Positions 1-8,306 of a stretch of DNA of 64,000 bases are shown here, one piece after another; the stretch's first letter is position 1; every line of letters begins with the position of its first letter. The notes below the pieces were generated by a model. It ran no database searches. It saw nothing but the letters and a program-made list of their open reading frames with translations, and was not told where the DNA came from. The position numbers were made by a program, and so were the translations under genes. Source of the DNA: a bacterium ADurb.Bin236 (GTDB lineage: Bacteria; UBP15; UBA6099); NCBI GenBank assembly GCA_002069885.1, contig MWCD01000013.1, positions 1 to 64,000 on the forward strand, read 5' to 3'.

Positions 1-1
1 C

Positions 2-178
2 GTAGCTCTTTGCGGTGGAACCGCACTGATGAAAGGTCTGGATAAGTACCTCACAATCGCTTTAGGCATTCCTGCATATGTGGTGGATAACCCCGTCACG
101 TGCACGGTTGAAGGTGCAGCGCGTGGCTTTTCGATTCTAGATTTGATTTTACGCACACAACAAGGGTTTAGCGCATGA
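2..178 (+). CDS. MreB-like rod-shape protein, C-terminal fragment
   Basis: The reading frame is open from the left edge and ends with TGA at 176-178. It resembles the C-terminal end of MreB/Mbl, the actin-like ATPase that organises wall synthesis: a glycine-rich nucleotide-contact motif (LCGGTALMKGLDKYL) is followed by a G-x-P-A-Y-V-V-D-N-P-x-T-C-x-x-E-G-A-A-R-G run, the order seen in MreB tails. Only about 58 residues are inside the window, so the 5' end is missing. Codon use (GGT, TTA, GTT) and composition are noticeably more AT-rich than in the genes downstream, so this piece may not belong to the same genome. The family assignment is fairly secure; the exact paralogue is not. Confidence 0.6.
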   Translation, partial: VALCGGTALMKGLDKYLTIALGIPAYVVDNPVTCTVEGAARGFSILDLILRTQQGFSA

Positions 179-223
179 CAATGCCTCAGAAGCCAGAAAC
201 TTTCTCTGGACGCGTTCCGGAAA

Positions 224-1180
224 GTGACGCTGACTCATGAATCGAGAGGAGACAGCGATTCGAGGACTGTGGTATATCCGGTAAGGCTGAAGGGGGAGGG
301 AAAAACAGCGGATGTGGAAATCGCCTCGCCGCAGTCATACGAGCGCGCGAGGGCGAAAGCGGAGGAACTGGCGAAGTTCACCCGCTTCCCGCTGGAAGAC
401 TCCACGAGCGGGACAGTAGTGACCCGCGCGTCGGACGCTCTGGCCCTTTCGATAAGGGAAACCGCTGCGCAAGAAGGCGAAGACATACAGGTTCCGCCCG
501 CGCCGCAGGAGATGAAGAGTTCGGCGTCCTTCGGGCCGGGCGGTTCCGTCTCTGTGGAGATACCCGCCCGAAGAGCGGGCCGCGCGTCTCTTCTCATAGC
601 GCTCCCTCCGCTGGCTTTCAGCGCGTTTGTTTTTTTTAGCTTCTTTTTGTCTTTCCTTAGAGACACGTCGGACGGAATGCCTGCCGCGGCGCGTATTGGG
701 ATAGCGGCGTTCATAATCGTCATATTCGTGGCCCTCCCGCCGCTGGCAGCTTTGGCGGCTATCCTCTCTGGAGCGAAAAAAAACGTTCGCGTAACGGCGT
801 CCGTGACGGGTCTTGTCGTAGAGACATCCGGGCTGTTCTCGAAGTCTAAAACAGAGCTTAAAGCGGAAGATATCGAGGAGTTCGAGCTTGCGGGAGCGGC
901 GAGGGAAGGAAGTCCAAGTTCAATGGAAGAGGCGATCAATCTTGCCGCTTCGGAAAGCTCATACGCGGCAAGATTCGGGCGAGGCATCCGTCCCGGCGCG
1001 CGTCGCATCAGAAACTCGCGTGCGGAAAAAATTCTTTTTGCGATCCTGAAAACTTTCGCGCCTTTCGAATCATATATAGTTGCGAGGACGGACGCTCGCG
1101 CCGTTTCGTTCGGACGCGGCCTTGAAAGGGACGAGGTCCGCTATGTTCACGCGATACTGAAAAAAGCGCTCGTCGGCTGA
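224..1180 (+). CDS. Hypothetical membrane protein with two membrane segments
   Basis: No family is recognised. The first ~120 residues are charged and probably cytoplasmic. Two hydrophobic segments follow at about residues 125-150 and 155-183. The remaining ~130 residues begin with a beta-rich stretch (VRVTASVTGLVVETSGLF) of the kind seen in bacterial PH-like domains, which is only a guess. The start is doubtful: GTG at 224 has no convincing ribosome binding site, GTG at 269 in the same frame is an alternative, and the true 5' end may have been lost at the composition change near 180-245. The gene is followed by a sigma70-type promoter, so it probably ends its own transcription unit. Confidence 0.55.
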   Translation: MTLTHESRGDSDSRTVVYPVRLKGEGKTADVEIASPQSYERARAKAEELAKFTRFPLEDSTSGTVVTRASDALALSIRETAAQEGEDIQVPPAPQEMKSSASFGPGGSVSVEIPARRAGRASLLIALPPLAFSAFVFFSFFLSFLRDTSDGMPAAARIGIAAFIIVIFVALPPLAALAAILSGAKKNVRVTASVTGLVVETSGLFSKSKTELKAEDIEEFELAGAAREGSPSSMEEAINLAASESSYAARFGRGIRPGARRIRNSRAEKILFAILKTFAPFESYIVARTDARAVSFGRGLERDEVRYVHAILKKALVG

Positions 1181-1214
1181 ACGCGGGCGGAACCAGCGCG
1201 GCGGCGATAAATCT

Positions 1215-1243
1215 TTTTCAATTCTTCCCGGCGCGGTTATAAT
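1215..1243 (+). promoter_or_regulatory. Sigma70-type promoter upstream of the LolA-like gene
   Basis: TTTTCA at 1215-1220 and TATAAT at 1238-1243 are separated by 17 bases. The start codon of the next gene lies 34 bases downstream of the -10 box, behind a good GGAGGTG ribosome binding site (1264-1270). Confidence 0.6.
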
Positions 1244-1277
1244 GTTCGGCGTGCGACATCTTTGGAGGTGGGCGGAT

Positions 1278-2135
1278 ATGAAAAGAGCGAGATACGCGGC
1301 GTTTGCGGCGCTGGCGGCGGCGTTGCTGCTGTTTCCGGGGCGCGCGTTGTGCCAGAAGGGCGACCTGACGGCGCAGCAGATTCTAGACAAGCTTCTCAAG
1401 ACTTACGACACGGTAGACAGCCACAGCTACACTTGGCTTGCCGAGGGCATGGACACCTTCACGAAGGACAGGCAGAAGGAGATGACCGGCAACTACGAGA
1501 GCATGGCGAAGAAGGCCGGAGTCACAAACGAGGTCGAGGAGAAAGCCAAACTCGTCCGCGGAAAATACGAGATAAAATTCAAGAAGCCTTACCTTCAGCA
1601 GATGAAAGTCATCAAATCGGACTTCACGCCGAGCATAGTGTGGGGAACGCTTATAACATATAGGTCGGACAAGGTGAAAGAGGACTGGTGGGCGAAGCCG
1701 AAGATATCTCCAGTTGCGATAAAGAGAAGCGTAAAAGACGACGACGCGGGCGGAGCGCTGACGGCCAACTGGACGGTGGCCCTGCTCTATATGCAATACT
1801 ACAAGGGCAACGCGGAACTGTCCCGGCAGCCGGACGCCGAAGTCATGGGCCGGCCCTGCTACGTCATACGCTACACCTTCGACTGGGAGAAACGTCCTAA
1901 GTTCAACCGCGTGAAGCCGCCTTTCGCCAAATACTCCGCGCCCGGCCCCATCGAGGAGATAATCTGGAAAGACATGCTCGGCATCGAAAAACAGCGCAAC
2001 TCTCACAACGACTATTTCATCGACAAGGAAAAATTCTGGCTGCTGAAAATCGAAGAGTTCGTCGGCGGAAAGTTCCACTGGCGGAACACGTTCGCGGACC
2101 TCGAAGTGAACAAGCTCACAGAGAAAGATTTTTAA
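1278..2135 (+). CDS. Secreted LolA-fold / DUF1571-like envelope protein
   Basis: The protein has 285 residues. ATG 1278 is chosen because GGAGGTG lies 7 bases upstream and because translation then opens with a normal Sec signal peptide (KRAR, a hydrophobic Ala/Leu core, ending near RALC-Q). The mature part starts with a helix (LTAQQILDKLLKTYDTVDSHSYTW) followed by alternating beta strands such as GKYEIKFKKPYLQQMKV. That is the pattern of DUF1571 and outer-membrane-lipoprotein-sorting (LolA/LolB fold) proteins, which bind lipid or lipoprotein in the periplasm. No direct catalytic signature is visible. It has its own promoter and is followed after 86 bases by the nitronate monooxygenase-like gene. 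The family call rests on pattern, not on a search. Confidence 0.6.
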   Translation: MKRARYAAFAALAAALLLFPGRALCQKGDLTAQQILDKLLKTYDTVDSHSYTWLAEGMDTFTKDRQKEMTGNYESMAKKAGVTNEVEEKAKLVRGKYEIKFKKPYLQQMKVIKSDFTPSIVWGTLITYRSDKVKEDWWAKPKISPVAIKRSVKDDDAGGALTANWTVALLYMQYYKGNAELSRQPDAEVMGRPCYVIRYTFDWEKRPKFNRVKPPFAKYSAPGPIEEIIWKDMLGIEKQRNSHNDYFIDKEKFWLLKIEEFVGGKFHWRNTFADLEVNKLTEKDF

Positions 2136-2221
2136 TCCGGGTTTGCCGCAGATATTCGGAAGCGGACACTTGATGCTGCGGGCGGCTAACCGCCGTTCGC
2201 CTAAAAAACGCGGAGGCGCGA

Positions 2222-3178
2222 ATGCTGAAAACAAAAGTCACTGAAATGCTGGGCATCGAACACCCGATAATCGGCGGGACGATGATGTGGATATCCAAGG
2301 CGGAGTTCACCGCGGCCATAAGCGACGCTGGCGGCCTCGGCATTCTCGCTTCCGCAATTTACCACTCGAAGGGCGAGTTCAGGGACGCGCTCCAAAAGAT
2401 TAAGTCGCTCACGCCAAAGCCGTTCGCGGTCAACCTGAACATGTTCCCGGCGATGAGGCCGATAAACAACGAGGACTACATCGAAGTCCTGCTGGACGAA
2501 GGCGTGAAGATAGTTGAGACGTCCGGGCACAAGGCCCCGACGGAACTGTATCCGCCGCTTAAAGAGGCGGGCTGCGTGTTGATCCACAAGTGCGTCGGCG
2601 CGAAATACGCGCGCAAGGCGGTGTCGATCGGGGCGGACATAGTGACGGTGGTCGGGTTCGAGAACGGCGGAGCGGTGGGAAATCTGGGGCTTGGGACGTT
2701 CGCGCTGGTTCCGGCGGTAGTGGACGCTGTGAGCGTGCCGGTGATAGGCGGCGGCGGGGTGGCGGACGGACGCGGGCTGGCTGCCATGCTCGCTCTCGGC
2801 GCGCAAGCGGCTATCGTCGGCACTCGGCTGCTACTGACCGAGGAATGCCCGATTCACCCCAATATCAAAGCCGCGCTCGCCTCCGCGTCCGAGACGGACA
2901 CCGAGGTCGTCATGAAATGCGTCAACTCAGCTCACCGCGTATGGCGCAACGAGCCGGCCGCCAAACTCGTCGAGATGGACAACCGCAACGCTTCGCTAGT
3001 CGAACTGATATCCGTAGCCGGAGGAGACAAAGCGCGCGTCATGTTCGAGCAGGGCAAACTCGACGCGGGCGTGATAGCCACCGGCCAAGCCATCGGCATC
3101 TGCAGGGAAATCCTCCCTGTAAAAACGGTGTTCGAGTCGATGGTCGCAGAAGCCGCCCGCATCCTCCGCCGCGACTGA
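2222..3178 (+). CDS. Nitronate monooxygenase family flavoprotein (FabK-like)
   Basis: The 318-residue protein is a TIM-barrel FMN enzyme of the nitronate monooxygenase / 2-nitropropane dioxygenase / FabK group. Visible marks are the N-terminal I-x-x-P-I-I-G-G-T-M-M segment, A-x-S-D-A-G-G-L-G-I-L, the GFENGG loop, and the phosphate-binding region VPVIGGGGVADGRGLAAMLALGAQAAIVGTR. These enzymes oxidise alkyl nitronates or, in the FabK branch, reduce enoyl-ACP; the sequence alone does not decide which. The length is normal for the family. ATG 2222 follows a GGAGG ribosome binding site. There is no obvious functional link to its neighbours. Confidence 0.85.
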   Translation: MLKTKVTEMLGIEHPIIGGTMMWISKAEFTAAISDAGGLGILASAIYHSKGEFRDALQKIKSLTPKPFAVNLNMFPAMRPINNEDYIEVLLDEGVKIVETSGHKAPTELYPPLKEAGCVLIHKCVGAKYARKAVSIGADIVTVVGFENGGAVGNLGLGTFALVPAVVDAVSVPVIGGGGVADGRGLAAMLALGAQAAIVGTRLLLTEECPIHPNIKAALASASETDTEVVMKCVNSAHRVWRNEPAAKLVEMDNRNASLVELISVAGGDKARVMFEQGKLDAGVIATGQAIGICREILPVKTVFESMVAEAARILRRD

Positions 3179-3194
3179 GCGCGGGCGCGGTCAA

Positions 3195-3262
3195 GATAAT
3201 TCCAGAAGTTTGGCAAAAAGGGTTTGAGGGAAATCCTCTTCTTGCGTTTTTTGCGTTAATTC
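3195..3262. repeat. A/T-rich gene-end element, possible diverged repeat copy
   Basis: Between the convergent ends of the nitronate monooxygenase gene and the first metallophosphoesterase lies GAGGGAAATCCTC with flanking runs CAAAAAGGG and TTGCGTTTTTTGCG. It resembles, loosely, the hairpin elements at 10114, 19080, 55505 and 62322 and probably serves as a bidirectional terminator. Confidence 0.3.
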
Positions 3263-3266
3263 CGTT

Positions 3267-4280
3267 TTATAGATTCTTCGGCGTCCATGTTTTTCCGTTT
3301 GCAAACACTGTGGCCGTCCTGAACGCGCCGGTTTCGAGGTTCATGTCGATTACCGTTCCGCCTTTGGGAACCAGAATGTCTTCAGCGCCTTCATAGCCCG
3401 TGGAGCGCGCGTACTGAAGCCGCACGCCTTCCATTTCTCCATAGTAATCATTCAGATGGTCGTGTCCGCAGAACGCGGCTTTGACGAAACCCGAATCGCG
3501 GAACGCGCCGAGCGCGTCCCGGGAGCCTCCCTCGTGGCAGACTTCTTCGAGCTTCACGCCTTTCGCGTTTCCCGCTTTAGCGACATCGCCGTGCTGCGGG
3601 AGAGGGATATGGAAAAAAGCGAACGCGGGGGGCGGAGCGGGCGTTTCCGCTCGGATGGCCGCCGCTTCAGCGTTGAACCAGTCGATCTGCTCCTGCCTCA
3701 TTCCGCCTCGCGAATCATTGAGGATAATCAGGTTCCATAGGGCCGGGCCGCCTTCCGCCGCCGTCACCCGAATCCTGTAGTTTCCGTCCGCCGCGTCGCC
3801 CCTGTACAGCGAATGCGGCGCGTTGCGTATCATCCTGTGCGCTTCATCGTAGTCGTCCGCCTTGTCGTGGTTTCCCCAGACGAACGCCCACGGCGTTTCC
3901 ATCTGCGCGAACTGTTCGCAGGCATACGCGCAACGCTCCAATCCCCTGCCCTCCGGGTTCTCATGCCACACATCCCCCAGCGCCGTCACGATGTCCGGCT
4001 CGAATTTGGAAATCATCGCCCGGATATCGCCGACAGTGCGCGCGTCCACCGCGTGATTGAGGTGAAAATGAAGGTCGGTGACGGCGAGTATGCGGAACCT
4101 GCCCTTGTTCGCCGGGAAGACCGCCGGGACTTCCGGCAGAGCGCCGTCCGGGATGGGAGCCATAGCCGCGAGAGCCGCGTCGAACGCGCCCATCATGCCC
4201 GCCGCGCCCAGCGCCGCCGCTCCTGCTATGAACTCTCTCCGGCTTATGCCGCCAACTATCCGTCCGGTTTCTTTTTTCAT
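3267..4280 (-). CDS. Tat-exported metallophosphoesterase, copy 2 of tandem pair
   Basis: The 337-residue protein is a calcineurin-like metallophosphoesterase. Metal-ligand motifs appear in order: D-L-H at 69-71, G-D-V at 102-104, G-N-H-D at 136-139, F-H-I-P near 223 and G-H-D-H at 272-275. These hold the two active-site metals that hydrolyse phosphomono- or diesters. The N-terminus carries a twin-arginine motif (SRREFIAG, 13-20) before a hydrophobic stretch, so the folded enzyme is probably exported by the Tat pathway. ATG 4280 is used because it aligns with the start of the neighbouring paralogue; a longer version would overlap that gene's end. It is downstream of, and very similar to, the copy at 4324-5343, with 43 bases between them, which suggests one transcript. 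Substrate unknown. Confidence 0.85.
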   Translation of the reverse strand: MKKETGRIVGGISRREFIAGAAALGAAGMMGAFDAALAAMAPIPDGALPEVPAVFPANKGRFRILAVTDLHFHLNHAVDARTVGDIRAMISKFEPDIVTALGDVWHENPEGRGLERCAYACEQFAQMETPWAFVWGNHDKADDYDEAHRMIRNAPHSLYRGDAADGNYRIRVTAAEGGPALWNLIILNDSRGGMRQEQIDWFNAEAAAIRAETPAPPPAFAFFHIPLPQHGDVAKAGNAKGVKLEEVCHEGGSRDALGAFRDSGFVKAAFCGHDHLNDYYGEMEGVRLQYARSTGYEGAEDILVPKGGTVIDMNLETGAFRTATVFANGKTWTPKNL

Positions 4281-4323
4281 TGAGTTCCCGATGCCGCGCC
4301 GCAGCGCTGAGGCGGCTTGCGCT

Positions 4324-5343
4324 TCAGCCGACCAGCTTCTTAGGCGACCATGTTTTTCCGTTGGCGAAAACAACGATAGTTCTGAATTCCCCGGTTTCTA
4401 GATTTATGTCGATGACCGTTCCGCCTTTGGGGACAAGGCTGCCGCCGTATCCCCCTTGCCCCGTCGCGCGGACGTATTCAAGACGAACCCCTTCCATCTC
4501 GCCGTAATAATTGTTCACATGGTCGTGCCCGCAGAATACGCCCTTGAGGAACCCGCACTCCCGGAACGCCGCGAGCGCGTCGTGTGTTCCTTCCTCGTGG
4601 CTGACATTTTCGTATTTGATACCTTTCGCGTCGCCAGATTTTGCGACGTCGTCATACTGGCGAATTGGGATATGGAAGAAAGCGAACGCGGGGGGCGGCG
4701 CGGGTGTTTCCTCCTTGATGGCCGCCGATTCAGTCTTCAGCCAGTCCAGTTGCTCCTGCCTCATTCCGCCTCTCGAATCATTGAGGACAATCAGGTTCCA
4801 TAGAGCCGGGCCGCCTTCCGCCGCCGCTACGCGAATCCTGTAGTTTCCGTCTGCAGCGTCGCCCCTGTACAGCGAATGCGGCGCGTTTCGTATCATCTTG
4901 TGCGCCTTATCGTAGTCGTCCGCCTTGTCGTGGTTTCCCCACACGTACGCCCACGGCTTCTTCAACTTCGCAAACTGCTCGCAGGAATACCTGCAATACT
5001 CCAAGCCCCTGCCCTCCGGGTTTTCATGCCACACATCCCCGGTCGGTATCACCATATCCGGCTCGAACTTGGCGACCATCTCGCCGACCTCTTTTACGGT
5101 CTGCATGTCCACAAGATGGTTGAGGTGAAAATGAAGGTCGGTGACGGCGAGTATGCGGAACCTGCCCTTGTTCGCCGGAAAGACCGTCGGGACTTCCGGC
5201 GCAATGCCGTCCGGGATGGGAGCCATCGCCGCGAACGCCGCGTCGAACGCGCCCATAATGCCCGCCGCGCCAAGCGCCGCCGCTCCCGCTATGAACTCTC
5301 TGCGGCTTATGCCGCAGACGTTGCGTTTTTCATCGTTTTTCAT
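4324..5343 (-). CDS. Tat-exported metallophosphoesterase, copy 1 of tandem pair
   Basis: The 339-residue protein shares the whole layout of its downstream neighbour: twin-arginine signal (SRREFIAG, 13-20), D69/H71, the GDVWHEN block, GNHD and GHDH. Start ATG 5343 has a strong GGAGG site 5 bases upstream, and it is the first gene of the pair. Differences between copies cluster between the metal motifs (for example PIRQYDDVAKSGDAKG here against PLPQHGDVAKAGNAKG in the other), in the part that would shape the substrate pocket. Several nucleotide blocks are identical between the copies, so the duplication is either recent or kept similar by gene conversion. Function beyond phosphoesterase is not deducible. 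Confidence 0.85.
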   Translation of the reverse strand: MKNDEKRNVCGISRREFIAGAAALGAAGIMGAFDAAFAAMAPIPDGIAPEVPTVFPANKGRFRILAVTDLHFHLNHLVDMQTVKEVGEMVAKFEPDMVIPTGDVWHENPEGRGLEYCRYSCEQFAKLKKPWAYVWGNHDKADDYDKAHKMIRNAPHSLYRGDAADGNYRIRVAAAEGGPALWNLIVLNDSRGGMRQEQLDWLKTESAAIKEETPAPPPAFAFFHIPIRQYDDVAKSGDAKGIKYENVSHEEGTHDALAAFRECGFLKGVFCGHDHVNNYYGEMEGVRLEYVRATGQGGYGGSLVPKGGTVIDINLETGEFRTIVVFANGKTWSPKKLVG

Positions 5344-5476
5344 TTTTCCTCCACGCGGATTCCGTCCCGTCGCCTCGAATCATAATAATTATAATCATGC
5401 TGAAATGTTTTTTTCTATTTGTTTGCTTGGCAACCGCTTTTGCATCGCAAAAAACCGGTTTGCCCGCGCCCCTTCC

Positions 5477-6067
5477 TTAATTGTTTTCAAGAAGGAATTC
5501 TTTAAATTTAGTGAACGCGATGGCGCGGTGGCTGACGCGGTTTTTCGTGTCGGGATCAATCTCTGCCACCGTGCGGCCGAGTTCCGGGATGAAAAGGACG
5601 GGGTCGTAACCGAAACCGAGGGAGCCGCGAAGTTCCCGCGTTATGACGCCGCGCTGTTCGCCGGTGAACACGCGCCGGGAGCCGTCAGGGAAAATGACGG
5701 CGACGACGCAGACGAAGCGGGCGGCGCGGGCGTGGTCGGGTATGTCGCGCATTTCTTCGAGCAGACGCAGACAGCGCTGTTCGTCCGTAAGGCCGGAGCC
5801 TCCGTATCTGGCGGATATCAGGCCGGGCGCTCCTCCCAGAGCTTCCACTTCGAGTCCGGAATCATCCGCGGCTATTATGCCGGACACATGCTCGGCAGCG
5901 GCGGCGGCTTTCTTAAACGCGTTCTCTTCGTAGGTCGAGCCGTTCTCGACGGCGTCGAAGTCCAGCTTCACGCCGAGAGATGAAAGGGAAACGGCTCTTA
6001 AGGGAGCGGCTATGCGGGATATCTCGCGGGCTTTGTTTTCATTGAAAGAGGCGAGTATGAATTCCAA
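5477..6067 (-). CDS. rdgB: XTP/dITP diphosphatase (RdgB/HAM1 family)
   Basis: The 196-residue protein hydrolyses non-canonical purine nucleoside triphosphates (XTP, dITP) to monophosphates, keeping them out of DNA and RNA. Family marks are the N-terminal LASFNENKAREI, the substrate-pocket motif GSTYEENAFKKA, the metal site ADDSGLEVEALGGAPGLISARYGG, and the C-terminal GFGYDPVLFIPELGRTVAEI...NRVSHRAIA. Its length is typical. The start is a TTG at 6065-6067, fixed by the family N-terminus and an upstream GAAAGGA. It follows an unknown gene (6096-6767) by 28 bases, so the two are probably co-transcribed. Confidence 0.95.
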   Translation of the reverse strand: MEFILASFNENKAREISRIAAPLRAVSLSSLGVKLDFDAVENGSTYEENAFKKAAAAAEHVSGIIAADDSGLEVEALGGAPGLISARYGGSGLTDEQRCLRLLEEMRDIPDHARAARFVCVVAVIFPDGSRRVFTGEQRGVITRELRGSLGFGYDPVLFIPELGRTVAEIDPDTKNRVSHRAIAFTKFKEFLLENN

Positions 6068-6095
6068 GCGGATGGGATTCCTTTCGCGTGCCGAA

Positions 6096-6767
6096 TCAGG
6101 CGAGGAAGTCTTTGTATGATACGAAGACCGGATCGGGCGCGGAGCGCAAGGCGGCCATTAAATGCGGTTCGCCCTGAGGGTCGCCCAGCGCGATATTTTC
6201 CGCCTTCCATTTTCCCCGGATTCTCGTCTTGAGCAGCGTCGGCTTGAATCCTTCCACATATTTGGCAAGCGCGTCGGCGGGATCGATGTCGCCGTCACCG
6301 TTCGCCTTTGCGGCGATGGAAGCGTCGAGCAAGATTTTTGTCTCGAAGGCCTCTCCGGAGAGCCATGCGGGCGCGCCGTCGGTTTTTGTCATTGCCGCTT
6401 TCTTTTCCGCTCGCAACTGTCCCAACTGGAGGACGATTTCGGGGTCCGCGAAAACGTGACGGGCGTCTACCCTGACGAAAGAGGCAGCGCCCCGACCCGA
6501 TGCGGCTCTTGTCAGCCTGTGCAGTTTGCCCGTTTCTTTCACTCTGGACAGGAACACTCCCCGCATGGCAGTGAATCTGCCGTACGGGTTGCCTCCCGGC
6601 TCCATGTTTACAAGAACCGATATGTTTTTCGGGGATGTTATCCTCGACATCCTGTCTATAAGCAATCCCAGCGGAGAGATGTCCGCTCTGGCGGGTGAAA
6701 GCATTCTGGCCGACTCCATCCCCAGCGGCACGTCCAGAATTATTATCATATCGTCGTTTAAAGACAT
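6096..6767 (-). CDS. Hypothetical protein upstream of rdgB
   Basis: No family is recognised for this 223-residue protein. It has no signal peptide or membrane segment. The N-terminus (MIIILDVPLGMESARML) looks like a first beta strand followed by a helix, and a second strand ISVLVNMEPGGNP follows near residue 50. A mid-protein segment is rich in Ala, Lys and Asp. ATG 6767 has GGGAG 5 bases upstream. Its tight spacing to rdgB (28 bases) suggests co-expression, and it lies 36 bases downstream of the rhodanese-thioredoxin gene, so all three may be one transcript. No function can be proposed. Confidence 0.65.
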   Translation of the reverse strand: MSLNDDMIIILDVPLGMESARMLSPARADISPLGLLIDRMSRITSPKNISVLVNMEPGGNPYGRFTAMRGVFLSRVKETGKLHRLTRAASGRGAASFVRVDARHVFADPEIVLQLGQLRAEKKAAMTKTDGAPAWLSGEAFETKILLDASIAAKANGDGDIDPADALAKYVEGFKPTLLKTRIRGKWKAENIALGDPQGEPHLMAALRSAPDPVFVSYKDFLA

Positions 6768-6803
6768 TTCAGCTCCCGAGAAGGCGCAACGCGCGCCGCG
6801 TTT

Positions 6804-8207
6804 TCACTTGCCTAGCACCTGCGCCGTAGCCACACACGCATTGTCTGAAAATCCAACCTGCTTTTTTTTCACTATCCCGTCCGCTCCGATAACCCACCAC
6901 ACCGGCACGGATGAAATCGCATACGCCCTGAAACTCTCTCCGGTCGCGTCTATCAGAATGGGATACTCTATGTTGTTCTGGGCTACAAAATTTTTCGTTT
7001 GTTCGGCGTCCTGAAAGTTGTTTCCCGGCAGAACGGCAATGACTTTGAATCCGCCGGGCGCGTCCGACGCCTTGCCGCATTGGGCGGCGGCTACGAGGTG
7101 CTTGACGGTGTACGGACAGCCGAGGGTTCCGAATATCAATTGTGCGCCTTCTTTTCCCGCAAGCTCGCGAAGGCTGTGTTTCTCGCCTTTAAGGTCGGGC
7201 AGAGAGAAATCCGGCGCGGGAAGTCCCACGAGCCTATCCTGCTTTTGGGCGGAGAGTTCCATCTCCGACACCGGGAACGCGGGGATTCCGCCGCCGGCGA
7301 CAGTTTGAGCCAGTCCGAGGAGCGTTGCGTCTCGATAGTTTTCCAGCGGGCCGGACGCGGTCGCCGCCCCGTCTACCCTCAAAACCCCTTGCGCGTCCGT
7401 TATCATGTGATACGGCAGAAACTGTATTCCCATCATTGCGGCGGCGGGCGCGCCGAGATCGAAATACAGCGGAACTTCTTTATTTGCCGCCGCATGCTTC
7501 GCCGCGAGACTTTGCGCGCTCGCTTCGTCTTCGGCGACTGCTATAGGGATGAACCGAACGCCCGGAGCGGTTTTGCCGAACTCCGCCACCGCCTTCATTG
7601 TCGATTCATACTGCTCGGCCTCCGGCGCATAGAAGAACGCGAACACGGCGGGTTTGCCCGCAAATGACGACGTGTAAACAACCTTGCCGGCGCCGTCCGT
7701 CAGCTTCGCTTCCGGTATCGTCAGCCCTATCATCGCCATTGACGATTCCATTCGTTTTCGCAGCGCGTCGTAATATTTCTTCTTTTCCGGCGTGGAGTCC
7801 AAAGTCTGCTTCTCATAGGTCAGAAATCTGAGAACCGCATCCATGCCGCCGTTGAAGCCGATAAGTTCCGCCGGGTTCCTCGGCGCAAGAATCTTCACCG
7901 CTTCCTGCATCCTGTTATTGGTTCTGCAGAAAACGATAATTGGCTTGCCTAGGTCAAGATCGCCCACTCGGCTTTCGAGCGATTCGACAGGGATTCCGAT
8001 GGAATTCTTGAGCCTGAACGCCTCGCGTTGATTGGCTAGCCTCACGTCCAGAAGCAGGATTTCCGGTCTGCTCTCCATCAGATCAATGAATTCCTCAACG
8101 CCGACTTCCCTGTACGGTTTCGGCTCTGCGGCGAACGAGGACGCTGTGAAAAAAACCGCCGCAAGCGCCGCGGCTATATTGAATAGCGTCCTTGTTTTTT
8201 TTGTCAT
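6804..8207 (-). CDS. Periplasmic rhodanese plus two thioredoxin-fold domains
   Basis: The 467-residue protein has a Sec signal peptide (to about residue 27), then three domains. Residues ~30-130 form a rhodanese domain with the sulfur-accepting Cys94 in the loop CRTNNR. Residues ~155-305 form an AhpC/TlpA-type thioredoxin fold in which the usual CxxC is replaced (FFYAPEAEQYE), so this domain probably lacks redox chemistry. Residues ~325-467 form a second such fold (APDFSLPDLKGEKHSL...) with a single Cys in GTLGCPYTVKH and the cis-Pro segment SSVPVWWVIG. The fusion suggests periplasmic sulfur-transfer or peroxide/thiol handling. It is longer than any single-domain member of these families. The N-terminal rhodanese call is firm; the role is inference. 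Confidence 0.8.
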   Translation of the reverse strand: MTKKTRTLFNIAAALAAVFFTASSFAAEPKPYREVGVEEFIDLMESRPEILLLDVRLANQREAFRLKNSIGIPVESLESRVGDLDLGKPIIVFCRTNNRMQEAVKILAPRNPAELIGFNGGMDAVLRFLTYEKQTLDSTPEKKKYYDALRKRMESSMAMIGLTIPEAKLTDGAGKVVYTSSFAGKPAVFAFFYAPEAEQYESTMKAVAEFGKTAPGVRFIPIAVAEDEASAQSLAAKHAAANKEVPLYFDLGAPAAAMMGIQFLPYHMITDAQGVLRVDGAATASGPLENYRDATLLGLAQTVAGGGIPAFPVSEMELSAQKQDRLVGLPAPDFSLPDLKGEKHSLRELAGKEGAQLIFGTLGCPYTVKHLVAAAQCGKASDAPGGFKVIAVLPGNNFQDAEQTKNFVAQNNIEYPILIDATGESFRAYAISSVPVWWVIGADGIVKKKQVGFSDNACVATAQVLGK

Positions 8208-8306
8208 TTGTTTCTCCCTCAGGCATCATGCAAACATCAATCAATATATCCGCAAACAGGAGATGTTTCAACCCGGAATGCTTCGGCTGACGCTATGGCG
8301 ATACGG

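Noticed and set aside
235-1008. Open frame of 257 codons on the minus strand
   Set aside because: It is antisense to the membrane-protein gene, has a low-complexity Ser/Ala/Arg composition and no ribosome binding site; it is a shadow frame of GC-rich coding DNA.
1383-2234. Open frame of 283 codons on the minus strand
   Set aside because: It lies opposite the LolA-like gene, which has a promoter, ribosome site and signal peptide; the antisense product has no recognisable feature.
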